From positions 806,001-870,000 of the forward strand of contig JAHCKM010000002.1 in the NCBI GenBank assembly GCA_026125795.1: a DNA stretch of 64,000 bases, read 5' to 3'. Below are positions 42,024-53,457 of the stretch, piece by piece; the first letter of the stretch is position 1; every line of letters starts with the position of its first letter. The DNA comes from Burkholderiaceae bacterium (GTDB taxonomy: Bacteria > Pseudomonadota > Gammaproteobacteria > Burkholderiales > Burkholderiaceae_C). The notes beneath the pieces were generated by a model. It was given only the letters and a program-made list of their open reading frames with translations. It made no database searches and was not told the origin of the DNA. Position numbers and translations under genes: made by a program.

Positions 42024-42761
42024 ATGGCACAGAAAGTGGCCTACGTCACCGGCGGAATGGGCGGAATCGGCACCGCCATCTGCCAGCGCCTGCACAAAGA
42101 CGGCTTCAAGGTGATCGCCGGCTGCGGCCCCACACGCGACTTCACCAAGTGGATCGACGAGCAGAAGGCGCAGGGCTACACGTTCTATACGTCGGTGGGC
42201 AACGTGGCCGACTGGGACAGCACGGTGCAGGCCTTCACCAAGGCCATTGCCGAGCACGGCACGATCGACGTGCTGGTCAACAACGCCGGCATCACGCGCG
42301 ACCGCATGTTCGTCAAGATGTCGCGCGAAGACTGGGACGCGGTGATCAACACCAACCTCACCAGCATGTTCAATGTCACCAAGCAGGTGGTGCCGGGCAT
42401 GATCGAAAAAGGCTGGGGCCGCATCATCCAGATCAGCTCGGTCAACGGCGAAAAGGGCCAGGCCGGTCAGACCAACTACTCGGCCGCCAAGGCCGGCATG
42501 CACGGCTTCACGATGGCGCTGGCGCAAGAGGTCGCGAGCAAGGGCGTCACCGTCAACACGGTGAGCCCGGGCTACATCGGCACCGAGATGGTCCGCGCGA
42601 TCAAGCCCGAGATCCTGGAGAAGATCGTTGCCACCATTCCGGTCAAGCGCCTGGGCACGCCCGACGAGATCGGCTCGGTCGTCGCGTGGCTGGCGGGCGA
42701 AGACTCGGGGTTCACGACCGGTGCCGACTTCTCCTGCAACGGCGGCTTGCATATGGGCTGA
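42024..42761 (+). CDS. phaB: Acetoacetyl-CoA reductase (NADPH)
   Basis: 245-residue short-chain dehydrogenase making (R)-3-hydroxybutyryl-CoA for PhaC. The nucleotide site TGGMGGIG is at the N terminus and NNAG follows. The catalytic Ser (QISSVNGEKGQAGQ) and the YSAAKAG motif with Tyr and Lys are present. ATG 42024 follows a strong AAGGAGATCAGCC; the frame is open upstream but has no comparable site. Last gene of phaCAB, followed by two hairpins. Confidence 0.96.
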   Translation: MAQKVAYVTGGMGGIGTAICQRLHKDGFKVIAGCGPTRDFTKWIDEQKAQGYTFYTSVGNVADWDSTVQAFTKAIAEHGTIDVLVNNAGITRDRMFVKMSREDWDAVINTNLTSMFNVTKQVVPGMIEKGWGRIIQISSVNGEKGQAGQTNYSAAKAGMHGFTMALAQEVASKGVTVNTVSPGYIGTEMVRAIKPEILEKIVATIPVKRLGTPDEIGSVVAWLAGEDSGFTTGADFSCNGGLHMG

Positions 42762-42804
42762 GGCCCATATGCAGCCGCCTGCGGCGCGGACTCACCGCTC
42801 CCCC

Positions 42805-42825
42805 AGCCCCCTCCGAGAGGGGGCT
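42805..42825. repeat. GC hairpin AGCCCCCTC-CGA-GAGGGGGCT
   Basis: Perfect 9-bp stem with a CGA loop, 43 nt after phaB. There is no T-run, so it is a weak terminator at most. A relative, TCCCTC-CGA-GAGGGA, occurs at 56764-56778, which suggests a dispersed palindrome family. Confidence 0.7.
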
Positions 42826-42840
42826 CTGGTCAGAAACTGA

Positions 42841-42876
42841 AGAAAGAGGCCGGCATTGCCGGCCTCTTTCTCTTTC
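42841..42876. terminator. Bidirectional rho-independent terminator between phaB and yitT-like gene
   Basis: Perfect 14-bp stem AGAAAGAGGCCGGC / GCCGGCCTCTTTCT with ATT loop. Pyrimidine-rich flanks (TCTTTC on the plus strand, the matching run on the minus strand) let it stop transcription from both convergent genes. It touches the stop codon of the minus-strand gene. Confidence 0.9.
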
Positions 42877-43498
42877 AGAGTGCTACGTACCGTCCCGGGC
42901 GGTGGTTCACCGCCAGCGCCACGTTCATTGCTGCCGCGGCCAGGACCGAGAGCGCGAGGTGCCAGGCGTCGACCCATGGCGTGGCGGCCAGCAGGATGCA
43001 CACGTCGAAGCCGAGCTGCAGGTAGCCGGCGCGCCAGCCGGTGCGCTGCGACAGCCATAGCACCAGCACGTTGAGTCCGCCCAGGCTCGAGCCGTGCCGA
43101 AACAGGATCAGGAAGCCCGCGCCGGCGAGCAGGCCGCCGGCCAGCGCGGCGAACACCGGCTGCACGTGCTGGATCGCGAGCAGCGCGGGCAGCTGCTCCG
43201 ACAGCAGCGACAGCAGCGCCACCGCGGCAAAGGTCTTGAGCGTGAAGCGCGCGCCCATGCGGCGCCACGCCAGCCAGTAGAACGGCAGGTTCACCACGAA
43301 GAACACCACGCCGAAGCGCCAGCCGAGCGCGTAGTGAAGCACCAGCGCGATGCCCGCCGTGCCGCCGGTCAGCAGCCCGGCCTGCCGGAACAGCATCAGC
43401 CCCAGCGTGACGAACAGCGTGCCGGTGGCGATGGCCTGCGCGTCGTCGAACAGGCTGTGCCGCGGTGCGGCCGATGGGGCGAGGGCGTCGGTCAGCAT
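42875..43498 (-). CDS. YitT-family (DUF161) membrane protein
   Basis: 207 residues from ATG 43498 (a TTG three codons upstream is possible). Five to six hydrophobic helices are visible. Conserved-looking stretches include [49 protein letters not shown] and [13 protein letters not shown], which fit the YitT/DUF161 family. Substrate unknown. It lacks the C-terminal DUF2179 domain of many YitT proteins. Transcribed convergently with phaB. Confidence 0.8.
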   Translation of the reverse strand: MLTDALAPSAAPRHSLFDDAQAIATGTLFVTLGLMLFRQAGLLTGGTAGIALVLHYALGWRFGVVFFVVNLPFYWLAWRRMGARFTLKTFAAVALLSLLSEQLPALLAIQHVQPVFAALAGGLLAGAGFLILFRHGSSLGGLNVLVLWLSQRTGWRAGYLQLGFDVCILLAATPWVDAWHLALSVLAAAAMNVALAVNHRPGRYVAL

Positions 43499-43667
43499 CG
43501 CCGCCAAGCATCGGCGCTCGCGCCGCGCCGACGCTTGACGCGCGTCAAGCCGCGCCGGCCTGCGGGGTCAACGCGCGCGGCCTCCACTGCAGCCCCACAT
43601 CGAGCCCGCGGCCGTTCGGTGCGTTGATCGACTCGCGCCACAACATGCGCTTGCCACTGACCGGCAC

Positions 43668-43811
43668 GACCGCCTCGCCCTCGAAGCCGAGGTGCGGGTG
43701 GTGCAGGGCGCCGGCCACTGGCTGCACGCCGACCGCCCTGAAGTCCTGCTCGCCGAGCTGCGGCGCGCCCTGGGTATTCGCTCGCGCCAACCGGTGACGC
43801 GCGCGGCATGA
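43668..43811 (+). pseudogene. Remnant of an alpha/beta-hydrolase gene (3' end only)
   Basis: In this frame the DNA reads [20 protein letters not shown] then [19 protein letters not shown] and a stop. That is the typical last strand and helix of an alpha/beta hydrolase, including the catalytic-His segment [11 protein letters not shown], with strongly GC-ending codons. No nucleophile elbow or start is found upstream, so this is probably the tail of a gene whose 5' part was deleted. The rest of the 342-nt gap (43499-43840) shows nothing else I recognise; an 81-codon frame on the opposite strand is probably a shadow. Confidence 0.55.
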
Positions 43812-43840
43812 TCACCCCGATTGGACAGAGAGGAAAGAGC

Positions 43841-46162
<2,322 letters not shown>

Positions 46163-46187
46163 AGTTCTTGCGGGTGCGGCCGCGCCG

Positions 46188-46406
46188 TCAATCGCCGAGG
46201 CCGCCCATGAAGAGCTTGATCACGCCCTTGATCGCGAAGCCGAGCAGGCCGAAGCCCAGCGCGAGGAACAGCACAAAGGTGCCGAAGCGCCCGGCCTTGG
46301 ATTCGCGGGCGAGCTGCCAGATGATGAACACCATGTACAGCATGAACGCGCCCACGCCGAACGTGAGGCCGAACCAGGCGATCTGCTCTTCGGTGTAGCC
46401 GAACAT
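46188..46406 (-). CDS. DUF2788 small membrane protein
   Basis: 72 residues, two hydrophobic helices (LTFGVGAFMLYMVFIIWQLA and FVLFLALGFGLLGFAIKGVI) joined by RESKAGRFGT. The MLYMVFIIWQLARESKAGRFG stretch fits the DUF2788 family as I recall it. Function unknown. It starts 7 nt after the DUF2189 gene, so it is the last gene of that minus-strand run, and it converges with maeB. Confidence 0.8.
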   Translation of the reverse strand: MFGYTEEQIAWFGLTFGVGAFMLYMVFIIWQLARESKAGRFGTFVLFLALGFGLLGFAIKGVIKLFMGGLGD

Positions 46407-46413
46407 CGCGCGT

Positions 46414-47190
46414 TCAAGCCGGTGGTGCGTCCGCGATGAGCTCGCGGTAGGCGTGCCAGCTCGCGTGCGCCAGCCATGGCACCGCAACCACCAGGCCGAT
46501 CAGCAGCGTGGCCATCCCGAGCGCGGTGATCGCGATGATCAGCGCGGCCCAGAACGCCATCGTCGCCGGATTGGCCAGCACCACGCGCCAGCTCGTCAGC
46601 ACGGCCGCGAGCACCGAATCGTCGCGGTCGAGCAGCAGCGGCAGCGCCACCACGCTGGAGGCGAACAGCGGCGCGGCCAGCACCGCGCCCAGCACGAGCC
46701 AGGCCTCGAACAGCAGCGTGGGCCCGAGCACCACGTGGCGCACGAAATCGAGCGGGCTGCGCACCGCCGGTTCGGCGTGCGCGGTGATCAGCGCGGCCGA
46801 GGTGAGCACCCAGCCGGTGCCGGCCAGCGACAGCAGCACGCCGAACGCCACCAGCCGGTGGTCGCGAGGCAGCCAGGCTTTCAGCGCCGTGCCCAGGCTC
46901 GCCGGCTCGCCGCGCTCGAGCGCGCGGCTCACCGCATACAAGCCGGTGGCCAGCACCGGCGCCACCAGCAGAAAGCCGCTGAACGCGCCGGCGAGAAACC
47001 AGAAGCGGTCGTGCGCCAGCGCGAGCAGCACGGCGCCGAACAGCGCCAGCGCCGCGCCGTGCGCCAGCCCGGGCAGCGGCCGCCGCATCAGGTCGCGCCA
47101 GCCGAGCGCGAGCCAGTGCAGCGGCTGCGTCCACTCCACGTCGCGCACCGCGTGGCGGCGCGATTGCAGCAGGGCGGCACCGTCGGTCAT
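46414..47190 (-). CDS. DUF2189 multi-pass membrane protein
   Basis: 258 residues from ATG 47190; a GTG two codons earlier is possible. Starts with soluble residues (RDVEWTQPLHWLALGWRDL) and then has about six hydrophobic helices. PLHWLALGWRDLMRRP and the closing LVVAVPWLAHASWHAYREL match the DUF2189 pattern. No known function. It is 10 nt after mnmH and 7 nt before the DUF2788 gene, so the three are probably one transcript. Confidence 0.8.
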   Translation of the reverse strand: MTDGAALLQSRRHAVRDVEWTQPLHWLALGWRDLMRRPLPGLAHGAALALFGAVLLALAHDRFWFLAGAFSGFLLVAPVLATGLYAVSRALERGEPASLGTALKAWLPRDHRLVAFGVLLSLAGTGWVLTSAALITAHAEPAVRSPLDFVRHVVLGPTLLFEAWLVLGAVLAAPLFASSVVALPLLLDRDDSVLAAVLTSWRVVLANPATMAFWAALIIAITALGMATLLIGLVVAVPWLAHASWHAYRELIADAPPA

Positions 47191-47200
47191 CGACACCGCA

Positions 47201-48259
47201 TCAGGAGCCGTGCGCGATCAGCGCGCGGGCCGCGGCGCTGAGCGCCGCCGTGCCGCCATCGGCCAGCTCGACGGCGCGCGCGTCGTCCAGCCCGCTGAAA
47301 TTGCGCTTCATCGAGCGCTCGTACAGCGGGTCGTAGTGCTCACGCATCAGTTCGTCGAACACCGCGGGCCACTGGCCGGCGCGTGCCATCGACTGCCAGC
47401 GCCTGACGCGTTCCTTGCCCTGCAGCTCCACCAGCGCATCCAGCAGCTCGCAGAAGCGCTCGGCCTGGTTGGCGAAGAAGCCGTACTCTTCCAGCAGCAG
47501 CTGCACGCGCGCGGCATCGTTCATCTCCACGCGCAGGCACTGGCCGGTTTCGCGCATGCGCGCCACCAGCGCATCGGGCAGCTGCAGCGCGCCGACCTTC
47601 TTGCTCTCGCTTTCGACGAACACCGGCCGGCCCGGATCGAGCGCGTGCAGGGCGTGCCACAACTGGGTGTCGAACGCCTTCTGCGACGGCTGCGGCCTGT
47701 CGGGCAGCCCACCCAGCACCGAGCCGCGGTGGCAGGCGATGGCCTCGAGATCGAGCACCTGCGCGCCTTGCGCGCGCAGCGCGTGCAGCAGCCGCGTCTT
47801 GCCGCTGCCGGTGCGTCCGGCGAGCACGGTGAACGTGAAGCGTGCGGGCAGCTCGGCGAGCTCGCTGCGCACCAGCGCGCGAAACGCCTTGTAGCCGCCT
47901 TGCAGCTTGGCGGTGCGAAACCCGATCTGGTCCAGGAACCACGCCAGCGATCCGGAGCGCTGGCCACCGCGCCAGCAGTACACCAGCGGCTGCCACTCGC
48001 GCGGCTTGTCCTGCACCCAGCGCTCCACGTGCGCGGCGATGTTGCGCGCCACCATGGCCGCACCCACCTTGCGCGCGGCGAGCGGCGAATCCTGCACGTA
48101 GAGCGTGCCCACGATACGCCGCTGCACGTCGTCGAGCACCGGCCAGTTGAGCGCACCGGGCAGGTGATCCTCGGCAAACTCCGCCGGCGAGCGCACGTCG
48201 ATCAGTGCATCGAAGCGGCCGGCGGCCGCCTCAGCGGCGCTTGCGGTGCGCAGCGTCAC
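47201..48259 (-). CDS. mnmH: tRNA 2-selenouridine synthase
   Basis: 352 residues. Rhodanese domain (1 to about 130) with catalytic Cys95 in VYCWRGGQRSG, followed by a P-loop domain with GRTGSGKT (148-155). MnmH replaces sulfur with selenium (via a geranylated intermediate) at the wobble 2-thiouridine of certain tRNAs. The start is GTG and overlaps the glnD stop in the sequence GTGA, implying translational coupling. No selD gene is in the window. Confidence 0.93.
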   Translation of the reverse strand: MTLRTASAAEAAAGRFDALIDVRSPAEFAEDHLPGALNWPVLDDVQRRIVGTLYVQDSPLAARKVGAAMVARNIAAHVERWVQDKPREWQPLVYCWRGGQRSGSLAWFLDQIGFRTAKLQGGYKAFRALVRSELAELPARFTFTVLAGRTGSGKTRLLHALRAQGAQVLDLEAIACHRGSVLGGLPDRPQPSQKAFDTQLWHALHALDPGRPVFVESESKKVGALQLPDALVARMRETGQCLRVEMNDAARVQLLLEEYGFFANQAERFCELLDALVELQGKERVRRWQSMARAGQWPAVFDELMREHYDPLYERSMKRNFSGLDDARAVELADGGTAALSAAARALIAHGS

Positions 48260-50916
48260 CGCAACGACACCGCCGGCGTCGCCGGTGCGGCCACCGCCTG
48301 CGGCGCGATCGCATCGAGCAGCTCGCTCTCGATCTCCAGCTGCTCGCGGTTGTGCTGCAACGCGGCGCCGTCGACCAGGAACGTGTCCTCCACGCGCTCG
48401 CCGAGCGTCGAGATCTTGGCCAGCTGCAGGTTCACGTGGTGCCTGGCCAGCACGCGCGCAATGCCGTACAGCAGCCCCGAGCGGTCGCTGGTGCTCACCG
48501 AGAGGATCCAGTGCTGCATGCGCTCGTCGGGCCGCAGGCTCACGCGCGGCGTGATCGGGAACGAGCGCACGCGCCGCGACACGCGGCCGCGGCTCGGCTC
48601 GGGCAGCGGCCCTTCGGCCTGCAGCGCCTTGACCATGCCGGTTTCGATCAGCGAGATCAGGTCGCGATAACCCGCCGCGTCGTCGGCGTCGTATGCCGGG
48701 TGCAGCACCTGGAAGGTGTCGAGCGCGTAGCCGGCGCGGCTGGTGTGGATCTTGGCGTCCTGGATCGACAACCCCGCGCCGTCAAAGTAGCCGCAGATGC
48801 GCGCAAACAGATCGGCGCGGTCGGGTGAATACACCAGCACCTGCAGCCCTTCGCCCACCGGCGAAGGCCGTGCGCTCACCACCGGCACGGTGGTCTTCAC
48901 GTGGCGCCACAGGCTGCGCGCATGCCACGCGATCTCGGTGGCGTCGTGGCGCGCGAAGTAGCTCACCTCCAGCGTGTCCCACAGCGGCTTCTCGGTGCCG
49001 GGCAGCGCCGAGCGCAGCGCGAGCAGGTTGCGCGCCTCGAGCTTGCGCGCCTCGATCTCGGCGTCCATGTTGGGCGACGCGCCGCCCAGCACGCGCAGCG
49101 TGAGGCGGTACAGGTCTTCCAGCAGCTTGCCCTTCCACGCGTTCCACACCTTGGGGCTGGTGCCGCGGATGTCGGCCACCGTCAGCAGGTACAGCGCGGC
49201 CAGGCGGCGCGGGTTCTCAACCTGCTTGGCAAAACGCAGGATCACGTCGGGGTCGGACAGGTCTTCCTTCTGTGCGATGTGGCTCATCGTCAGGTGGTGC
49301 CGCACCAGAAACTCAATCAGCGCGGCGTCGTCGCGCTCGATCCGGTGGTCGCGGCAGAAGCGGCGCACCTCTGAGGCGCCGAGCGTGGAGTGGTCGCCGC
49401 CGCGGCCCTTGGCCACGTCGTGGAACAGCGCGGCCACGTACAGGATGTACGGCTCGTCCCATTGCGACGCCAGCTGCGAGCAGAACGGGTACTCGTGCGC
49501 ATGCTCCGGGATGAAGAAGCGCCGCACGTTGCGCAGCACCATCAGGATGTGCTGGTCCACCGTGTACACGTGGAACAGGTCGTGCTGCATGCGCCCGACG
49601 ATGCGCCGGAACACCCACAGCGTGCGCCCGAGCACCGAGGTCTCGTTCATCAGCCGGAAGGCGTGCGTCTGGCCCGCGGGCTCCTTGAGGATCTGCATGA
49701 ACTGCGCGCGCACGCGGGGATCGCGCCGGAACTCGCCGTCCATGGTGTCGCGCGCCACATACAGCGCGCGCAGCGTGCGTGCGCTCAGCGCCTTGATGCC
49801 GGGCGTCTGCTGGTAGATCAGAAAGGTCTCGAGGATCGCGCTGCGGTCGGTGAGGTACAGGTCGTCGCGCGCCACCTCCAGCAGTCCGCCGCGGTCGAAG
49901 AAGCGCTCGTTGATCGGCCGCATCGGCTGGTTTTCCGAGCCGGTGACCCGCTCCTCGATGTTGAGCATCAGGATCTTGTTGAGCTGCTGCACCGCCTTGG
50001 CCGCCCAGTAGTAGCGATGCATCAGCGCCTCGGACACGCGCTGGCCCTTGGCCGGCTTCAAGCCGAAGCTCTCGGCCACCGCGGTCTGCAGGTCGAACAC
50101 CAGGCGGTCCTCGCGCCGGTCTGCAATGGCGTGCAGCCGCGCGCGGATCAGCTTGATCGTGCCCTCATGACGCAGCAGGCGGCGCAGCTCGTACGGCGTG
50201 AGCAGCCCCTTGGCCTGCAGCTCGGCCCAGTTGCGCCCCAGGCCCGCCGCGCGCGCCACCCAGATCACCACCTGCAGGTCGCGCAGGCCGCCGGGGCTCT
50301 CCTTGCAGTTGGGCTCCAGCGCATACGGCGTGTCCTCGTACTTCACGTGGCGCTGGCGCATTTCCAGCGTCTTGGCGCGCAGGAAGTGCAGCGGATCCAC
50401 CACCGCCTCGGTGGCCTGCCTGAAGTTGCGGTACAGCCGCCTGGAGCCGCCCAGAAAACGCGCCTCGATCATCGCGGTCTGCACCGTCACGTCGGCCTTG
50501 GCCTCGTTGACGCACTCGTCCACCGTGCGCACCGACGAGCCGATCTCCAGGCCCACGTCCCAGCACGCGGTGATGAAGCCGCCCACCGCGGCGCGCAGCG
50601 CATCGTTGGCGTGATCGACCTCGCCACCGCCGGGCAGCAGCACCAGCACGTCAATGTCGGAATGGGGAAACAGCTCGCCGCGCCCGTAGCCGCCCACCGC
50701 GACCAGCGCGGCGCCCGGCGGCATGCCGCTGCGTTGCCACAGCTCCAGCAGCGCCTTGTCGGCATGGCGCGCCAGCGCGCGCGTGAGGCGCGCCGCCTCC
50801 GGCGCCGACGCGCGCGCCTGAAGAAAGCGCTGCACCAGCGCGGCCTTGCCGTCGCGGAACAACGTGCGCAGCGAGGCGACGCCCGCGGCGGGACTTTCCT
50901 GGACTACGGCTGACAT
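48256..50916 (-). CDS. glnD: Bifunctional [PII] uridylyltransferase / uridylyl-removing enzyme
   Basis: 886 residues; senses glutamine and modifies the PII protein. The nucleotidyltransferase motif GGYGRGELFPHSDID with Asp87 and Asp89, the HD-domain segment LFHDVAKGRGGDHS and two C-terminal ACT domains (QVLVYSPDRADLFARICGY; LSVSTSDRSGLLYGIARVL) are all seen. ATG 50916 is chosen at MSAVVQESP; the upstream open frame is not family-like. It lies 40 nt after map and overlaps mnmH by 4 nt. Confidence 0.95.
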   Translation of the reverse strand: MSAVVQESPAAGVASLRTLFRDGKAALVQRFLQARASAPEAARLTRALARHADKALLELWQRSGMPPGAALVAVGGYGRGELFPHSDIDVLVLLPGGGEVDHANDALRAAVGGFITACWDVGLEIGSSVRTVDECVNEAKADVTVQTAMIEARFLGGSRRLYRNFRQATEAVVDPLHFLRAKTLEMRQRHVKYEDTPYALEPNCKESPGGLRDLQVVIWVARAAGLGRNWAELQAKGLLTPYELRRLLRHEGTIKLIRARLHAIADRREDRLVFDLQTAVAESFGLKPAKGQRVSEALMHRYYWAAKAVQQLNKILMLNIEERVTGSENQPMRPINERFFDRGGLLEVARDDLYLTDRSAILETFLIYQQTPGIKALSARTLRALYVARDTMDGEFRRDPRVRAQFMQILKEPAGQTHAFRLMNETSVLGRTLWVFRRIVGRMQHDLFHVYTVDQHILMVLRNVRRFFIPEHAHEYPFCSQLASQWDEPYILYVAALFHDVAKGRGGDHSTLGASEVRRFCRDHRIERDDAALIEFLVRHHLTMSHIAQKEDLSDPDVILRFAKQVENPRRLAALYLLTVADIRGTSPKVWNAWKGKLLEDLYRLTLRVLGGASPNMDAEIEARKLEARNLLALRSALPGTEKPLWDTLEVSYFARHDATEIAWHARSLWRHVKTTVPVVSARPSPVGEGLQVLVYSPDRADLFARICGYFDGAGLSIQDAKIHTSRAGYALDTFQVLHPAYDADDAAGYRDLISLIETGMVKALQAEGPLPEPSRGRVSRRVRSFPITPRVSLRPDERMQHWILSVSTSDRSGLLYGIARVLARHHVNLQLAKISTLGERVEDTFLVDGAALQHNREQLEIESELLDAIAPQAVAAPATPAVSLR

Positions 50917-50956
50917 GGCGGTCGACGCGCGAGCGACGACAAACGAAGGAGACGGT

Positions 50957-51799
50957 TCAACCGGCCAGCGTGGCCGGTGCGGGGGTTTGCGCCGCGGGCG
51001 CACCCACGAACGCCGGCACGGCCGGGCTGCCGGCCGACAAGGTGAGCACCTCATAGCCGGTTTCGGTCACCGCGACCGTGTGCTCCCATTGCGCCGAGAG
51101 CGAACGATCGCGCGTGACGATGGTCCAGCCATCGCCCAGCTCGCGGATCTCGCGGCGGCCGGCGTTGATCATCGGCTCGATGGTGAACACCATGCCGGGC
51201 ACCAGCTCCTCCAGCGTGCCCGGGCGGCCGTAGTGCAGCACCTGCGGCTCCTCATGAAACTTCTGCCCGATGCCGTGGCCGCAGAACTCGCGCACGATCG
51301 AGAAGCCCTGGCCCTCGGCAAATCTCTGAATCGCGTGGCCGATGTCGCCCAGCCGTGCGCCGGGCCTGACCATCACGATGCCTTTCCACATGGCCTCATA
51401 AGTCAGCGCGCACAGGCGCTTGGCGGCGATGGAGCCCTCGCCCACGATGAACATGCGGCTGGTGTCGCCGTGCCAGCCGTCCTTGATGACGGTGACGTCG
51501 ATGTTCACGATGTCGCCGTTCTTGAGCGCGCGCTCGTTCGGGATGCCGTGGCACACCTGATGGTTCACCGACGTGCAGATGCTCTTGGGGTAGGGCGTGT
51601 AGCCCGGCGGCGCGTAGTTCAGCGGAGCCGGCACCGCGCCTTGCACCTGCGTGATGTGCTGGTGCGCGATGGCGTCGAGCTGATCGGTGGTGATGCCCGG
51701 CTTCACATGCTCGGCCAGCAGGTCCAGCACCTCGGAAGCGAGCCGCCCCGCGATGCGCATGCCTTGCAGCTCCTCGGCCGTCTTGAGCGTGATTGCCAT
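50957..51799 (-). CDS. map: Type I methionine aminopeptidase
   Basis: 280 residues; removes N-terminal Met, which would also expose Thr1 of BPH. Metal ligands: the two Asp of NIDVTVIKDGWHGDTSRMF, His in GHGIGQKFHEEP, Glu in FTIEPMI and Glu in QWEHTVAV. ATG 51799 gives the family-like start MAITLKTAEELQGMR. An Ala/Pro-rich C-terminal tail of about 25 residues (SAGSPAVPAFVGAPAAQTPA) is longer than in E. coli Map. It is 77 nt after the DegP-like gene and 40 nt before glnD. Confidence 0.95.
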   Translation of the reverse strand: MAITLKTAEELQGMRIAGRLASEVLDLLAEHVKPGITTDQLDAIAHQHITQVQGAVPAPLNYAPPGYTPYPKSICTSVNHQVCHGIPNERALKNGDIVNIDVTVIKDGWHGDTSRMFIVGEGSIAAKRLCALTYEAMWKGIVMVRPGARLGDIGHAIQRFAEGQGFSIVREFCGHGIGQKFHEEPQVLHYGRPGTLEELVPGMVFTIEPMINAGRREIRELGDGWTIVTRDRSLSAQWEHTVAVTETGYEVLTLSAGSPAVPAFVGAPAAQTPAPATLAG

Positions 51800-51876
51800 G
51801 CGGCCGATTATCCCACCGGGCCGCAGGGCCCCGCGGCGCACTTCCACACGCGCCGCGGGGTTGGCCATGGCCGGTG

Positions 51877-53370
51877 TCAGCCCAGCGTCACCGGCACGAA
51901 GATGCGGTCACCGTCGCGCATCACCAGCAGCGCCACGCTCTTGGGCTTGTTCTCGAGCGTGGACTGCACCTGCTCGATGCTTTCCACCGGCTTGCCATTG
52001 ATGGCCAGCAGCACGTCGCCTGGCCGCACGCCGGCCTCGGCCGCCGCGCCGCGCACGCCTTGCACCAGCAGGCCGCGCTCCACGCCGGCCATGCGGCGCT
52101 CGTCGCCGGACAGCGGGCGCACCGACAGGCCGAGGCGGCCGCCCGCAGCCTGCTCGTCGCCGGCCGCTGCCACCTGCTCGGTTTCCATGGCGCCGAGCGT
52201 GGCCTCGATGTCGTGCGACTTCTTGTCGCGCCACACCTTGAGCTTGACGCGGTCGCCCGGCGACGACATGCCGATCACCGCGGAGAGCTCGCCCGAGCGG
52301 TCCACCGCCTTGCCGTTGACCTCGGTGATCACGTCTCCTGACTTCAGGCCGGCGCGTTGTGCCGCGCTGTCGGGCGCCACCTGCGCCACCAGCGCGCCAC
52401 CCGGGCGCTTGAGCCCGAACGACTCGGCCAGCGTCTGGTTCAGCTCCTGCACCGTCACGCCCAGGCGCGCATGCGTCGCCTTGCCGGTGGCGACGATCTG
52501 GTCCTTCACCTTCATCGCCACGTCGATCGGGATCGCGAACGCCAGGCCCTGGTAGCCGCCGGTGCGCGAGTAGATCTGCGCGTTGATGCCCACCACGTTG
52601 CCGGCCGCATCGAACAGCGGGCCGCCGGAGTTGCCGGGGTTCACCGCCGCATCGGTCTGGATGAACGGCACCACCGCGTCGCCCGGCAGCGAGCGGCCCT
52701 TGGCGCTCACGATGCCCTGCGTGGCGGTCTGCTCAAAGCCGAACGGCGCGCCGATGGCCAGCACCGGGTCGCCCACCTCGAGCCGCTTGGGGTCGCCCAG
52801 CTGCACGGTGGGCAGGTCCTTCGCTTCGATGCGCAGCACCGCCACGTCGGTGACCGGGTCGGTGCCCAGCACCTTGGCGGTGTACTCGCGCCGATCGTCC
52901 AGCCGCACCGTCACGTCGCGCGCCTCGCGCACCACGTGTGCATTGGTGAGGATCAGGCCGTCGCTGGAGACGATGAAGCCCGAGCCCTGGCCGCGGAACG
53001 GCTGCGGTCCCTGCGGACCGTTGGGGAAGCCCGGCAGGCCGCGGAAGAACTGGAAGAACGGGTCGCGCTCCATGCCCGGCGGCATGCCGCGTTCTTCGGC
53101 ATTGGCCACGTGCCGGCCCGACGTGGTGACGCCCACCACCGCGGGACCGAACTTCTTGACGATGGCCCGGTAGTCGGGCACCTGTCCGCTCGGCGCCACC
53201 GGCGGCGTGGCCGCGGGCGGCGTGGTGGCGGCGGCCACCTGCTGGGTGTTGTTCTTCTCGTCGCTCGACTTGAACCAGTCGAGCGGGTTCAAGCCGAACG
53301 CGTTGGCGCTCGCGCCGCCGAACAGGCCGGCGGCCACCAGCGCAGAGATCAATGGGGTGTGGCGCTTCAT
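51877..53370 (-). CDS. Periplasmic DegP/MucD-type serine protease (Do family)
   Basis: 497 residues. Signal peptide (1 to about 24, cleavage after SANA), trypsin-like domain with His145 (TNAHVV), Asp175 (VTDVAVLRI) and Ser248 (NPGNSGGPLF), then two PDZ domains (LGVTVQELNQTLAESFGLKR; LGLSVRPLSGDERRMAG). This is envelope protein quality control. ATG 53370 begins the signal peptide. It is 87 nt downstream of the sensor-kinase gene on the same strand, so it may share its transcript; regulation by that two-component system is inference. The choice between DegP, DegQ and MucD orthology is open. Confidence 0.92.
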   Translation of the reverse strand: MKRHTPLISALVAAGLFGGASANAFGLNPLDWFKSSDEKNNTQQVAAATTPPAATPPVAPSGQVPDYRAIVKKFGPAVVGVTTSGRHVANAEERGMPPGMERDPFFQFFRGLPGFPNGPQGPQPFRGQGSGFIVSSDGLILTNAHVVREARDVTVRLDDRREYTAKVLGTDPVTDVAVLRIEAKDLPTVQLGDPKRLEVGDPVLAIGAPFGFEQTATQGIVSAKGRSLPGDAVVPFIQTDAAVNPGNSGGPLFDAAGNVVGINAQIYSRTGGYQGLAFAIPIDVAMKVKDQIVATGKATHARLGVTVQELNQTLAESFGLKRPGGALVAQVAPDSAAQRAGLKSGDVITEVNGKAVDRSGELSAVIGMSSPGDRVKLKVWRDKKSHDIEATLGAMETEQVAAAGDEQAAGGRLGLSVRPLSGDERRMAGVERGLLVQGVRGAAAEAGVRPGDVLLAINGKPVESIEQVQSTLENKPKSVALLVMRDGDRIFVPVTLG

Positions 53371-53457
53371 CGTGCAGCTCCTGAAGAGGGTTCTTGCGAT
53401 GCGTGCCACCTTAGGCGCCGCCGATGAGGGCAGCGTGAGCCCAACGTGAGGCCAACG

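Noticed and set aside
43545-43790. 81-codon minus-strand frame in the yitT-maeB gap
   Set aside because: Antisense of the hydrolase remnant; the plus-strand reading has recognisable hydrolase sequence and typical codon use.
43668-43811. Whether this remnant and the defective hydrolase at 56808-57698 are a duplicated pair
   Set aside because: The remnant keeps [11 protein letters not shown] whereas the other has CSVDVHVEQP; no further similarity supports recent common origin.
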